From an uncultured Rhodospirillales bacterium (GTDB lineage Bacteria; Pseudomonadota; Alphaproteobacteria; CACIAM-22H2), in contig CALANV010000035.1 in the NCBI GenBank assembly GCA_937926175.1, positions 1 to 64,000 on the forward strand: DNA of 64,000 nucleotides. Direction: 5' to 3'. Shown piece by piece: positions 18,203 through 26,464 of this stretch. Positions within the stretch are counted from its first letter, which is position 1; the number at the start of each line of letters is the position of its first letter. The notes beneath the pieces are model-generated. The model was not told the DNA's origin, ran no database searches, and worked only from the letters and a program-made list of their open reading frames with translations. Position numbers and translations under genes: made by a program.

Positions 18203-18433
18203 ATGGCGCGCAGGACGTGGTGGGACTGGAGCAACGTGAATTGCTGGGCGGGCGTGATCGGCTGCGTGGCGGCGACGACGGCGCGCCTTCTTCTGGGATC
18301 GGACGGCGACATGCTGGGCCTGCTGCCGAGCTGGCTTCCCCCTGATCTCGATGCCGTCCTCGCCTCGGTGCTGGGCGGTGCCTCGGGTTTCCTGGGCGCA
18401 CTTCTCGTCGACTGGATCCGGCCGCCGCAATAG
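18203..18433 (+). CDS. Small two-helix membrane protein of unknown function
   Basis: The product is 76 residues. GGGAG is at 18191-18195, 7 nt before the ATG. A tryptophan-rich start (RRTWWDWSNVNCW) leads into a hydrophobic segment WAGVIGCVAATTARLLLG, a short loop with LPSWLPPDLD, and a second segment AVLASVLGGASGFLGALLV. Both termini are polar. It has no recognised family. A good ribosome binding site and a CtrA-type box upstream make it more likely real than chance. Confidence 0.55.
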   Translation: MARRTWWDWSNVNCWAGVIGCVAATTARLLLGSDGDMLGLLPSWLPPDLDAVLASVLGGASGFLGALLVDWIRPPQ

Positions 18434-18635
18434 CTTGCGGCGCGCCCGCGATCGCCGATCGACAGGCGATCTCGCTGCCGTTCCTTGCGTGCATACAGCG
18501 ATTGCAAGGAGCGCGCCGCGCCAGGGCGTAAGGCGCTCCGTCGTCGATACCGGCTGCTTGCGTGCCGCGGGGCGCCGAGCCGGGACCGTCAGGAAGAGAT
18601 CAATTCGGGTGCAATCGGAACCGATCGCCGCGCCG

Positions 18636-19154
18636 TCATGACGTGGCGGTATCGACGGCATGGTACCGACCGCGGAAAAAGACGAGCGGCCTGTCTTTCG
18701 TGCCGTACTCGATCGCCAGCACTTCGCCAACGATGATGAGATGGTCACCGCCCTCGTACCGCGCATGGGTCCGGCAATCGAAAGCGGCGAGGTTCGGCTC
18801 GATCACCCGGCCGCCCAGTCGACCCGGACGCCCGTCGACGTCGCGCCATTTGTCTTCGCCGGCGCGCGCGAACCGGTTCGAAAGCTCGGCCTGATCCTCG
18901 CCGAGCAGATTGATCGTAAACCCGGGCGCGGCCGCGAAGGTCTCAAAGCTCCGCAGCGTTCGGCCGACGCTGAAAAGAACCAACGGCGGCGTGAGCGATA
19001 CGGAGGCGAACGAGTTTACGGTGATGCCGACCGGCCGGCCGACGGCGTCGGTCGTCGTGACGACGACGACGCCGGTCGGAAACAGGCCCAACGCGTCACG
19101 GAACTCGCGCGACGAGAACGAAGGCGCCGACCCGGCGCCGTCAGGGCCGCTCAT
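18636..19154 (-). CDS. Flavin reductase family protein
   Basis: The protein has 172 residues from ATG 19154, which overlaps the preceding stop as ATGA. It shows the flavin reductase (HpaC-like) domain: FPTGVVVVTTTDAVGRPVGITVNSFASVSLTPPLVLFSV (FMN-binding split barrel) and the FDCRTHARYEGGDHLIIVGEV segment. Such enzymes reduce FMN or FAD with NAD(P)H for a partner oxygenase. The partner here is probably the acyl-CoA-dehydrogenase-fold protein two genes upstream, forming a two-component monooxygenase. Nothing clear lies between this gene and the small membrane protein gene (18434-18635). Confidence 0.91.
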   Translation of the reverse strand: MSGPDGAGSAPSFSSREFRDALGLFPTGVVVVTTTDAVGRPVGITVNSFASVSLTPPLVLFSVGRTLRSFETFAAAPGFTINLLGEDQAELSNRFARAGEDKWRDVDGRPGRLGGRVIEPNLAAFDCRTHARYEGGDHLIIVGEVLAIEYGTKDRPLVFFRGRYHAVDTATS

Positions 19155-20056
19155 GCGTGTGCCGCACCGTTCACGCCGACGTAGACGGAATAAAGAGAGG
19201 TCGTCGCGGTGATGAACAGCCTGTTGCGCTTCGGGCCGCCGAAGCAGAGGTTGGACACGGCCTCCGGGATGCGGATCTTGCCGAGCAACGTACCGTCCGG
19301 CGCGTAGCAATGCACGCCGTCGCCGGCACTGGTCCACACGTTTCCGGCGGTGTCCAGCCGGAATCCGTCGGAGCATCCCGGCGTCACCACGGCGAAGACG
19401 CGGCCGTTCGACAGCCGTCCTTTCTCGTCGACATCGAACACCCGTATATGACGATTACCGTTCGGGTCGTGAGAGATGCTCGTATCCGACACGTAGAGCC
19501 GCCGCTCGTCGGGCGAGAAGGCGATTCCGTTCGGCCGCACGAAGTCGTCGGCAACGACAGTCAGCTCGCCGGCCCGGGGGTCCAGCCGGAACACGTAGCA
19601 ACCGTCGAGCTCCATGTCCGCCTTGTGTCCCTCATAGTCGTTCATGATTCCGTAGGGCGGGTCCGTGAACCAGATGGTGCCGTCCGACTTGACGACGACG
19701 TCGTTGGGTGAATTGAGGCGCTTACCCTTGTATCTATCGGCCAGAACCGTGATCCGTCCGTCGATCTCGGTTCTGGTCACGCGGCGTGCGCCGTGCTCGC
19801 AGGTGATGAGCCGTCCCTCCAGGTCCCGCGTATTGCCGTTCGCGTAATTGGACGGCTGCCGGAACGTCCGCACGCCAAGGCCGTCCACCCACTGCAGCAT
19901 CCGGTCGTTGGGAATGTCGCTCCAGACGACATAGCCGCCGTCACCGAACCAGACGGGGCCCTCCGCCCATCGCATGCCGGTGTGGAGGCGCTCCACCCAG
20001 CCGTTCGGCAGGACGAGCTTGCGAAATTCCGGCGTCAATATCTCGAAGTCGGACAT
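19151..20056 (-). CDS. SMP-30/gluconolactonase/LRE family protein
   Basis: The protein has 301 residues from ATG 20056, which has AAGGAG upstream; a longer frame to 20170 overlaps the upstream gene. Beta-propeller blades and metal-ligand segments are visible: MRWAEGPVWFGDGGYVVWSD (Glu ligand), NSPNDVVVKSDGTIWFTDPPYG (Asn ligand) and RPNGIAFSPDERRLYVSDTS (Asn/Asp ligands). Family members hydrolyse lactones using a divalent metal. The stop is coupled to the flavin reductase start. In context it may open a lactone produced by the neighbouring oxygenase; that is inference. Confidence 0.9.
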   Translation of the reverse strand: MSDFEILTPEFRKLVLPNGWVERLHTGMRWAEGPVWFGDGGYVVWSDIPNDRMLQWVDGLGVRTFRQPSNYANGNTRDLEGRLITCEHGARRVTRTEIDGRITVLADRYKGKRLNSPNDVVVKSDGTIWFTDPPYGIMNDYEGHKADMELDGCYVFRLDPRAGELTVVADDFVRPNGIAFSPDERRLYVSDTSISHDPNGNRHIRVFDVDEKGRLSNGRVFAVVTPGCSDGFRLDTAGNVWTSAGDGVHCYAPDGTLLGKIRIPEAVSNLCFGGPKRNRLFITATTSLYSVYVGVNGAAHA

Positions 20057-20105
20057 GATCGCTCCTTCATCTTTGCCGGCGATCGCACTTTCGTGTGCCT
20101 GCCGG

Positions 20106-21323
20106 TCAAATAACAAGCCCCTCGATGGCAATGCCCAGCGCGTTCTGGCCGTAGAGCGTGGCCTGGACATCCCAGGTCATCGAAATATGCGCTGCGGCCG
20201 CGTGCACGTCGCGGAACCGCGCCTGCATCGGATTCGTCAGCAGAATGCCGCCGCCGCCGCTGGCGGCCATGAGCGAGTCGACCGCCCGGACGCAGAGCTG
20301 AGCCACGAAGGCGAGATTGCGGCGCCATCTTATCTTGTCCTCGAGCGACGGCTGGCCGCCCGACTCGATGATCGATACCAGGGCGCGAAGGTCCGTGCGC
20401 AGCGAGAGCTCGGCAAGATCGACCGCGGCACTCGCCTCGGCAAGGCGCATCTGAACCGGCACGTGGTCGGCGACCCTCGCGCCCGAGTAGGTCGCAACGC
20501 GCTTGCGGGCAGCGGCGAGAAACTCTTCCACCGCCGCGCGGGCCGTGCCCAGCGGCACCATCGCCAGAAAGAAGGGAAACGAAGCAAACGGCGGCAGCCG
20601 AAAGACGGGCGCCGGATTCACCTTGGCGCCAGGCGTGATTCCCGAAGCGAACACATCGGCTGCGAGCGTACGATGGGCGGGGACAAAGGCGTCCTTGATT
20701 TCGACGTCGTGACTGCCGGTGCCGGCAAGACCGTATGCACGCCAGTTGCCCAGGCTGCGAAAATCCGATTGCGGAATCAGGAACATCCGACGTTCGGGTT
20801 CGCCGTCGCGCTGGACCATCGCGCCGACCAGCATCCAGCTCGAAGCGTCGACGCCGCTTGCGAAAGGCCAACGGCCGGTCAGGCGATAACCGCCTTCGAC
20901 GGGGATCGCACGGCCGCAGGGGAAGGCGAGGCCGGTCGCCGCGACCGCATCCGGATCGTGCGCCCACACGTCCTCCTGCGCCTGCAACGGGAACTGCCCG
21001 ATGTTCCAGGAATGCGTGACCAGATTGACGAACACCCACGCCGTGGACGGACAACCCCGGCAGAGCTCCAGCATGACCTCGAGAACCGGTTCGGCCGAGA
21101 GTTCCGCGCCGCCGAACCGCGCCGGCTGCATCATCCTGAGGAGGCCGGATTCGCGCAGATCGGCGATCGTCTCGTCCGGACACCGGCCGATCTCCTCGCA
21201 CGTCCTGGCGCGCTCGATCAGCTTCGGAACGAGCGCCGCGGCCCGCCGTTTCGCCTCCGCCGGTGACAGAGCGACAGCACCTTCAGCGAGGCTGCGTTGA
21301 GACTTCGGCGTCGACGGCTTCAT
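20106..21323 (-). CDS. Acyl-CoA-dehydrogenase-fold flavin monooxygenase (HsaA/HpaB-like oxygenase component)
   Basis: The protein has 405 residues from ATG 21323. It has the N-terminal helical domain with LRESGLLRMMQPARFGGAEL and STAWVFVNLVTHSW, the central beta domain VEGGYRLTGRWPFASGVDASSWMLVG, and the C-terminal ACAD domain ending near HAAAAHISMTWDV. FASG....W matches class D flavin monooxygenases (HsaA, DszC, IifC) rather than true acyl-CoA dehydrogenases, and the catalytic Glu of dehydrogenases is not evident. A flavin reductase gene sits two genes downstream, as expected for a two-component hydroxylase. The substrate is unknown. It is divergent from the TRAP transporter. Confidence 0.85.
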   Translation of the reverse strand: MKPSTPKSQRSLAEGAVALSPAEAKRRAAALVPKLIERARTCEEIGRCPDETIADLRESGLLRMMQPARFGGAELSAEPVLEVMLELCRGCPSTAWVFVNLVTHSWNIGQFPLQAQEDVWAHDPDAVAATGLAFPCGRAIPVEGGYRLTGRWPFASGVDASSWMLVGAMVQRDGEPERRMFLIPQSDFRSLGNWRAYGLAGTGSHDVEIKDAFVPAHRTLAADVFASGITPGAKVNPAPVFRLPPFASFPFFLAMVPLGTARAAVEEFLAAARKRVATYSGARVADHVPVQMRLAEASAAVDLAELSLRTDLRALVSIIESGGQPSLEDKIRWRRNLAFVAQLCVRAVDSLMAASGGGGILLTNPMQARFRDVHAAAAHISMTWDVQATLYGQNALGIAIEGLVI

Positions 21324-21371
21324 GACATCGTATCTCCGCTGACCGGGATCCGTCCGATCAAATACCATCTA

Positions 21372-21389
21372 ATTGACCAATTGATCAAT
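21372..21389. promoter_or_regulatory. Candidate operator in the divergent oxygenase/TRAP intergenic region
   Basis: ATTGACCAATTGATCAAT is an imperfect palindrome containing the perfect 10-bp palindrome ATTGATCAAT. It lies 48 bp upstream of the oxygenase gene and 211 bp upstream of dctQ. TTGATCA is repeated (either strand) before dctP at 23542 and before the TetR gene at 25505. A TetR-type regulator is encoded in the cluster, so this is a reasonable operator candidate. The motif is AT-rich and short. Confidence 0.35.
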
Positions 21390-21600
21390 AACGAGAGTGG
21401 CGACGCACCGGAATGTGCGATCGCGACGCGGTGGATCGCCGAAACGTCATGGTCCGCTGGACGCGAAGGCACATGGGCGAGGCGGTCGCTTGCCCCTCGA
21501 TCACGTTTGCTCTATACAGGCAAATGCGATCTCGCAATCTAGCGTACGATAAATATGAAGCCCGTCGGCGCCGTCCGGCGGCCGGAGGAGGGAGGAAACC

Positions 21601-22101
21601 GTGCGAGGCGATGGATTTCTCGACCGCCTTACATTCGGGCTTCATCTTTTGGCCGCGCTCTGGCTGTTCAGCCTGGCGTTCGTGATCCTGGTCGATGTCG
21701 TCGGGCGGGGCCTGTTCAGCAGTCCGCTGCACGGGACGCCAGAGATCGTCAGCAACTCGATCGTGTCGATCGCATTCCTGCAACTGACGCATGCGATCCG
21801 CATGCGCGGCATGCTGCGGACGGACATTGTCGAACAGTTCTTGCCCGAGGCAGGCGTGCGCGTTCTGCGCGCGATCGGATATCTGGTCGGGGCCGCGCTG
21901 TTCGGTGCGATGGCGTGGAGTTCGTGGGAACCCATGCTGTCCGCTTGGGAGATCGGCGAGTACTCGGGCGAAGGGGCATTGCGCGTGCCTACCTATCCCG
22001 TCCGAACCATCATTGTGGCGATGAGTGCCCTTGCGTCGATCTGCTACCTGATGCTCGCGGCGGGGCAGTTCGGGGCACGCAGGACGCAAAGACCGCACTG
22101 A
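21601..22101 (+). CDS. dctQ: TRAP transporter small permease (DctQ)
   Basis: The protein has 166 residues from GTG 21601, preceded by a very strong GGAGGAGGGAGGA. Four transmembrane segments are apparent, including LTFGLHLLAALWLFSLAFVILVDVV and IIVAMSALASICYLMLAAG. The conserved LQLTHAIRMRGMLRTDI segment between helices 2 and 3 is typical of DctQ. It forms the membrane complex with the large permease DctM (next gene, 46 bp on). Symbol given for the family role, not a proven substrate. Confidence 0.9.
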   Translation: MRGDGFLDRLTFGLHLLAALWLFSLAFVILVDVVGRGLFSSPLHGTPEIVSNSIVSIAFLQLTHAIRMRGMLRTDIVEQFLPEAGVRVLRAIGYLVGAALFGAMAWSSWEPMLSAWEIGEYSGEGALRVPTYPVRTIIVAMSALASICYLMLAAGQFGARRTQRPH

Positions 22102-22147
22102 CGTCATGCACGATGCCGTCACTGCGCGAGTGAGCGTGGAGGAGTGA

Positions 22148-23476
22148 ATGCCGGGGGTCGACTTCACGTTCGGGATGCTCGCGCTTCTTCTGGGCATGAT
22201 CGGCCTGGGGTTCCACATCGTGGTGGCGCTGGGCGCTGCCAGCGTGCTGGGCGTCTGGATCCTGACGGGAAACCCCGATGTCGCATTGTCGATCCTGTCG
22301 ACGACCGCATTCGAGGCGCTGCGGGACTACGTCTTTGCGGTCATTCCCCTGTTCGTTCTCATGGGCGAGTTCGTCGCCCGGTCCGGAGCGGCCAAGGACC
22401 TGTACGTGGCGATCAACAGGCTGCTTCGCCATATGCCCGCGCGGCTCGCCGTCGCGACCGTGTTCGGCAACGCCGTGTTCGCGGCGGTGGTCGGCGTGAG
22501 CGTCGCCTCGGCGGCCACGTTCTCGCGGATCGCTTACCCGCAGATGCTTGCGCTTCGCTACGAAAAGACGACGGCACTCGGCTGTATTGCCGGCAGCTCG
22601 TCGCTCGGCATGCTCATACCGCCCAGCGTGCTCATGATCGTCTGGGGCGTCCTGACCGAGCTGTCGATCGGCAAGCTGTTCATGGCCGGCTTCCTGCCGG
22701 GGATCATTCTGGCCGTCATGTATGCCGGCTGGTGCGTCGTCCTTGCCATGATCGCTCCGTCGCGCTTCGGGCATACCGGGGCCGTCGCGCGTGGAAGCCC
22801 GACGGTGAGCGAACCGCCGATGAGCCGGAGCGAGATCGTCGGATCGGCAGGGACGGCTCTCCTGATCATCGTGGTGCTCGGCGGAATCTGGTTCGGTGCT
22901 TTCACGCCGACCGAGGCGGCCGGCATCGGCGCGCTGGCGGCGCTCGCGATCGCCTTGGCGAAGGGAATGCGCAGGCACGAAATCCTCGAGGTGGTCTCCG
23001 AGACAGGGCGGACTTCGGCGCCGATTCTGTTCCTGCTGCTCTGCGCGCAGATGTATTCGCGCCTGCTCGCGCTAGGCGGAATCGTCGACGACATCCAATC
23101 CATGATCATCGGGTTCGGGTTCAGTCCGGTCGCGATAATGTGTCTGATGGTGGTGATCTGGCTTTTTCTCGGGATGTTCGTCGACTCGGTGTCGATCATT
23201 CTGCTGACGGTGCCGATCTTCACCCCCATTGCCGGACAGATGGGGATCGACCCGATCGCGTTCGCCATCGTCGGGATACTCGCCATCGAGGCGGGCATAC
23301 TGACGCCACCGTTCGGGCTGGCCGTCTTTACGGTGAAAGCCTGCGTTCCGGATCCGGACGTGACGCTCGGGCAGATCTTCAGGGGGGCGGCACCATATTG
23401 GGTGATGCTCATCGGGCTCGCGGCCGCCGTGTACGCGTTTCCCGGCATTGCCACAACGCTTCCGTCGCTCATGTGA
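22148..23476 (+). CDS. dctM: TRAP transporter large permease (DctM)
   Basis: The protein has 442 residues from ATG 22148, with GGAGGAG upstream. It is almost wholly hydrophobic, with about 12 membrane spans. TRAP large-permease landmarks include the AVIPLFVLMGEFV start region, SSLGMLIPPSVLMIVWGVLTE, FTPTEAAGIGALAALAIAL and the C-terminal LTPPFGLAVFTVKA. It carries solute across the inner membrane using a sodium or proton gradient. The DctQ-DctM pair is followed 136 bp later by the periplasmic binding protein. Between dctM and dctP is a TGATCAA motif (23542). Confidence 0.93.
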   Translation: MPGVDFTFGMLALLLGMIGLGFHIVVALGAASVLGVWILTGNPDVALSILSTTAFEALRDYVFAVIPLFVLMGEFVARSGAAKDLYVAINRLLRHMPARLAVATVFGNAVFAAVVGVSVASAATFSRIAYPQMLALRYEKTTALGCIAGSSSLGMLIPPSVLMIVWGVLTELSIGKLFMAGFLPGIILAVMYAGWCVVLAMIAPSRFGHTGAVARGSPTVSEPPMSRSEIVGSAGTALLIIVVLGGIWFGAFTPTEAAGIGALAALAIALAKGMRRHEILEVVSETGRTSAPILFLLLCAQMYSRLLALGGIVDDIQSMIIGFGFSPVAIMCLMVVIWLFLGMFVDSVSIILLTVPIFTPIAGQMGIDPIAFAIVGILAIEAGILTPPFGLAVFTVKACVPDPDVTLGQIFRGAAPYWVMLIGLAAAVYAFPGIATTLPSLM

Positions 23477-23612
23477 GCGGATGCTGCCCGCGCGGCAAGA
23501 GCGTGGGTACCGCAGTCGGCGAACGGTCTTGATGAAAAGTCTGATCAACTGATAAATTAGAATACGGCAAGTTTACCGAAAGAACCGCCTAAAAAGACTG
23601 GAGGAAACGCCT

Positions 23613-24692
23613 ATGGCCAATGGTTACGTGCGCGCACTCGGATTCATCATGGCGGCCGCAATCGGCGCGCTCGCGATCCCGGGGCCAGCTCTCGCCGACA
23701 ATATCAGGCTGCGGATCGGTGCTGGCCATCCGGTGCAAGGCATCGCCCATGTGACCGCGGTGGAAGAGTTCTTCATTCCAGAGGTGACGAAGCGGGCCGA
23801 GAAGGCAGGACACAAGATCGAGTGGACGAAGGCCTGGGGCGGATCGGTCGCGAAACTGTCCGAAACGCTCGAAGCGACCCGTTCAGGGATCCTGGATATC
23901 GGCGTCGTCAATTTCCCGTTCCATAGCGCGCATCTGTTCACGAACAATTTTCCGTTCCACTTCCCGTTCCAGCCGTCGGACCACGTACTGGCCGTCAAGG
24001 CCGTGCGGATGACGTACGAGGAGGTGCCGTGGCTGAAGGAGGTGTTCGAGCGGAAGTTCGGGCAGAAACACCTCGGGATCGGCCAGAACGGTGACTACGG
24101 CATCGGCAGCAAGACGCCGATCGCGAGTTTCGACGACCTGAAAGGAAAGAAGTTCGGGGCGGCCGGACCCAATCTCAACTGGTTCCGGGACACCGGCATC
24201 GTCGGCGTGCAGCAGAGCCTCAACGAGGCCTACAACGCGATCCAGACCGGCGTGTATCACGGCTACGTCGTCTTTCCCGGTTCGTATTACGGGTTCAAGC
24301 TGCACGAAGTCGGACCATATTACCTGAGGGCCGGTCTGGGCGCGCCGGCAGCGATCGCGCTGACGATCAATCTGAATACCTGGAAACGACTGCCGAAGGC
24401 GGTTCAGGACATCCTGGTCGAAGTCGGCCGCGAGTACGACATCGTGAACGCGGAGATGCAGGCCAAGGCGGATGCCGAAGGGTTGGAGCGCCTGCGCGCC
24501 GCGGGCGTCGAGATCCGCGAACTCTCGCCGGCCGAACGGGCGAAGTGGGCCGAGGCGGTCAAAGGATTGCCGAACGAGATGGCGCAGGACGCCAATCGGC
24601 GCGGCGAGCCGGGTACGCAGGTCTTCCGCGCCTATATCGCCAATCTGAAAAAGCTCGGGTACACGTTCCCGGTCGAATACCAGATCGACTGA
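23613..24692 (+). CDS. dctP: TRAP transporter substrate-binding protein (DctP)
   Basis: The protein has 359 residues with a signal peptide (residues 1-30, cleavage after ALA). The mature part shows the DctP fold: RLRIGAGHPVQGIAHVTAVEEFF, the KAWGGSVAKLSETLEATRSGILDIG segment, ASFDDLKGKKFGAAG and INLNTWKRLPKAVQDILVE. An arginine in the FGAAGP region usually binds the ligand carboxylate; here the corresponding position is not obvious, so the ligand is uncertain. It delivers substrate to DctQM and defines what the catabolic island takes up. Confidence 0.92.
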   Translation: MANGYVRALGFIMAAAIGALAIPGPALADNIRLRIGAGHPVQGIAHVTAVEEFFIPEVTKRAEKAGHKIEWTKAWGGSVAKLSETLEATRSGILDIGVVNFPFHSAHLFTNNFPFHFPFQPSDHVLAVKAVRMTYEEVPWLKEVFERKFGQKHLGIGQNGDYGIGSKTPIASFDDLKGKKFGAAGPNLNWFRDTGIVGVQQSLNEAYNAIQTGVYHGYVVFPGSYYGFKLHEVGPYYLRAGLGAPAAIALTINLNTWKRLPKAVQDILVEVGREYDIVNAEMQAKADAEGLERLRAAGVEIRELSPAERAKWAEAVKGLPNEMAQDANRRGEPGTQVFRAYIANLKKLGYTFPVEYQID

Positions 24693-24701
24693 TAACCCCG
24701 A

Positions 24702-24731
24702 CGCCCGGCCGGTGACGATACGGCCGGGGCG
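24702..24731. terminator. Hairpin between convergent dctP and TetR genes
   Basis: CGCCCGGCCG (24702-24711) pairs with CGGCCGGGGCG (24721-24731) with a single bulge, in the 40-bp gap between two convergent genes. There is no U-run, so it is a weak or factor-assisted bidirectional terminator at best. Confidence 0.4.
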
Positions 24732-24732
24732 A

Positions 24733-25449
24733 CTAGGCGCCGGCGCGTTTGCGTGAACGCGCCGGCTTCGTCTTTGCGGACGCGAGAATTCGGGGCAGCA
24801 TCACCTCGGCGCCGGCAAGGAACGTCTCGACGTTCTGGACCATGATGTCCTCGATATCAGCCTTGACCGGCATATCGTAGATCCAGCGCCGGATCAGCAG
24901 ATAGGTAAGGCAGCCGGTCAGCATGTAGACGAGCTCGTATTCCAAAGGCGATATACGCCCGTTCGGCGGAAGCGGATATCCGCAGTGGGCGCGCAGCTCG
25001 ATGCAGATCCGCGTAAAGACGCGGTTGTGCATGCGCTTCATGTAGCGCCGGCTGATCGATTCGCCGCGCAGGCCCGAATACATGAAGATGCGGATCCATT
25101 CATAACGGTCGATGGCCTTAGCGTAGGCGACGTACACCCGGACAAGACGGTCCCGGAGCGGGATCGACCGGTCGGCGAGAATCCGCTCCCATTCCGGATT
25201 GAACCGGGCCAGATAGACGCGCCGGTAGACTTCGTCGATGAGGGCATCCTTGGTCGGGAAGTAATTGAACAAGAGCGGCTGCGTGATGCCCAGGCGTTCG
25301 GCAAGCTGCCGCGTCTGTCCGACGAAGCCGAACTCGGCGAAGAAACGAACGGCGGCCTCCAGAATCAACCGTTTCCTCTCCGCGGGCGGATAGCGGCGGC
25401 GCACAGCCGGTTTGGCGACGGAACGTTTCCTGACGGCTTCCTTGGGCAA
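24733..25449 (-). CDS. TetR/AcrR family transcriptional regulator
   Basis: The protein has 238 residues from TTG 25449; no in-frame ATG exists nearby and AGGAAA stands upstream. A lysine/arginine-rich tail (residues 1-25) leads to the TetR helix-turn-helix: ILEAAVRFFAEFGFVGQTRQLAERLGITQPLLFNYFPTKDALIDEVYRR. The C-terminal ligand-binding domain is alpha-helical. It converges with dctP, so it probably senses the transported compound or its CoA derivative. The basic extension is longer than usual. Candidate operators are the TTGATCA motifs noted in this cluster. The 177 bp upstream (25450-25626) hold its promoter region. Confidence 0.9.
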   Translation of the reverse strand: MPKEAVRKRSVAKPAVRRRYPPAERKRLILEAAVRFFAEFGFVGQTRQLAERLGITQPLLFNYFPTKDALIDEVYRRVYLARFNPEWERILADRSIPLRDRLVRVYVAYAKAIDRYEWIRIFMYSGLRGESISRRYMKRMHNRVFTRICIELRAHCGYPLPPNGRISPLEYELVYMLTGCLTYLLIRRWIYDMPVKADIEDIMVQNVETFLAGAEVMLPRILASAKTKPARSRKRAGA

Positions 25450-25626
25450 GAGCGTATTTCCTACGTAAGATTGTAGCCAAGATTGCCGCTAGGCTTAGAA
25501 GGAGTGATCAAAACACGCAAGTGCCGTAACGAACGGAGCGATCGTCTCCGCGAGCACGGACGCGTCAGGTAGGTGACGGGGCCGTGACGATGGCGCGAAG
25601 GCGCGAGGTGGATTCGCGCCCGGGAC

Positions 25627-26229
25627 TCAGCCGCCGATCCACTCCGACTTCTGCGCCTCGGGCATCAGGTCGTTGGTGGTCCAGGAGAAGAACAGGAAGG
25701 CGGCCCATTTCGTCCTGTGGGAGAAGCCGTAGACCGGATCGAGCGACTGGATCAGTTTGCCGGTCTTGGGATCGTAGCCCGTGGCGGCGATCTTGATGAC
25801 GCCCTGCTGCGTGTCGCGCTTGAAGAAGGCGATCTCCGGTGTGCGCAGCTCGCCGGCGAGGGGGATCGGCAGGCCGAAATCGGGAATGCCGAACAAGGTT
25901 CCGCTGCGGTCGATCGAAATGGCGCCAACCCGCGGCTCGACGACGAGATCGGCAGCGGCCTTGTCGTCGACGAGCACGCCGCCTTGGCGCAGAATACGGT
26001 CGCGGATGACACTCAGCAGATATTTGCTGTCCGTGCCCTCGACATAGCTCGGATCGACGAAGACCTTCGTGCCGGCGGGAAAGTTCAGCGCCAGCCGTTC
26101 GGCGGCGCGCTCTGCGGCCACGGAGAACAGCAGCTGCTCGGCTGCTGTGCGTCCAGGCTCGGACTCGCGCATGTTGGAGCATGCGGCAACCAACAGGATC
26201 AGGGCGGCGGGCAAAAGGACGCGGCGCAT
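25627..26229 (-). CDS. Putative lipoprotein (DUF6655-like)
   Basis: The protein has 200 residues from ATG 26229, where a lipoprotein signal (MRRVLLPAALILLVAAC) begins with Cys17 lipidated; GGGGGAA stands upstream. The mature part has TAAEQLLFSVAAERAAERL, KVFVDPSYVEGTDSKYLLSVIRD, the strand VLVDDKAAADLVVEPRVGA and PDFGLPIPLAGELRTPEIAFFK. This pattern recalls DUF6655, from memory and unverified. The protein should sit in the cell envelope. It lies downstream of nrdJ, separated by a terminator hairpin. The short gap 26230-26464 holds that hairpin and nothing else I can identify. Confidence 0.72.
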   Translation of the reverse strand: MRRVLLPAALILLVAACSNMRESEPGRTAAEQLLFSVAAERAAERLALNFPAGTKVFVDPSYVEGTDSKYLLSVIRDRILRQGGVLVDDKAAADLVVEPRVGAISIDRSGTLFGIPDFGLPIPLAGELRTPEIAFFKRDTQQGVIKIAATGYDPKTGKLIQSLDPVYGFSHRTKWAAFLFFSWTTNDLMPEAQKSEWIGG

Positions 26230-26384
26230 CACGATGTTCCCCCTCGAGCGCGGCAGAACATCGGCAGCAAGATTGACAGAAATATGGCCAAGTCGCGGTC
26301 GATCCCGCGCTTCGTTCGTCGGTGGGCGCATGGGCGCTCCCGCGCACGGCATCGGTACCTTTTGATGCGGGTCAGAATGAAATT

Positions 26385-26412
26385 GCGGGGAGCACGTTTC
26401 CGTGCCCCCCGC
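26385..26412 (-). terminator. Strong hairpin downstream of nrdJ
   Basis: GCGGGGAGCACG (26385-26396) pairs with CGTGCCCCCCGC (26401-26412) over 12 bp with one mismatch and a TTTC loop. On the minus strand it follows the nrdJ stop by about 50 bp and is followed by AATTTCATT. That fits an intrinsic terminator, though the U-run is weak. Confidence 0.65.
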
Positions 26413-26464
26413 CAAGTTAAGCTTCGCTGACGCGAAGCCGGGTATCGTCAGAGGAGGAGCGTAC

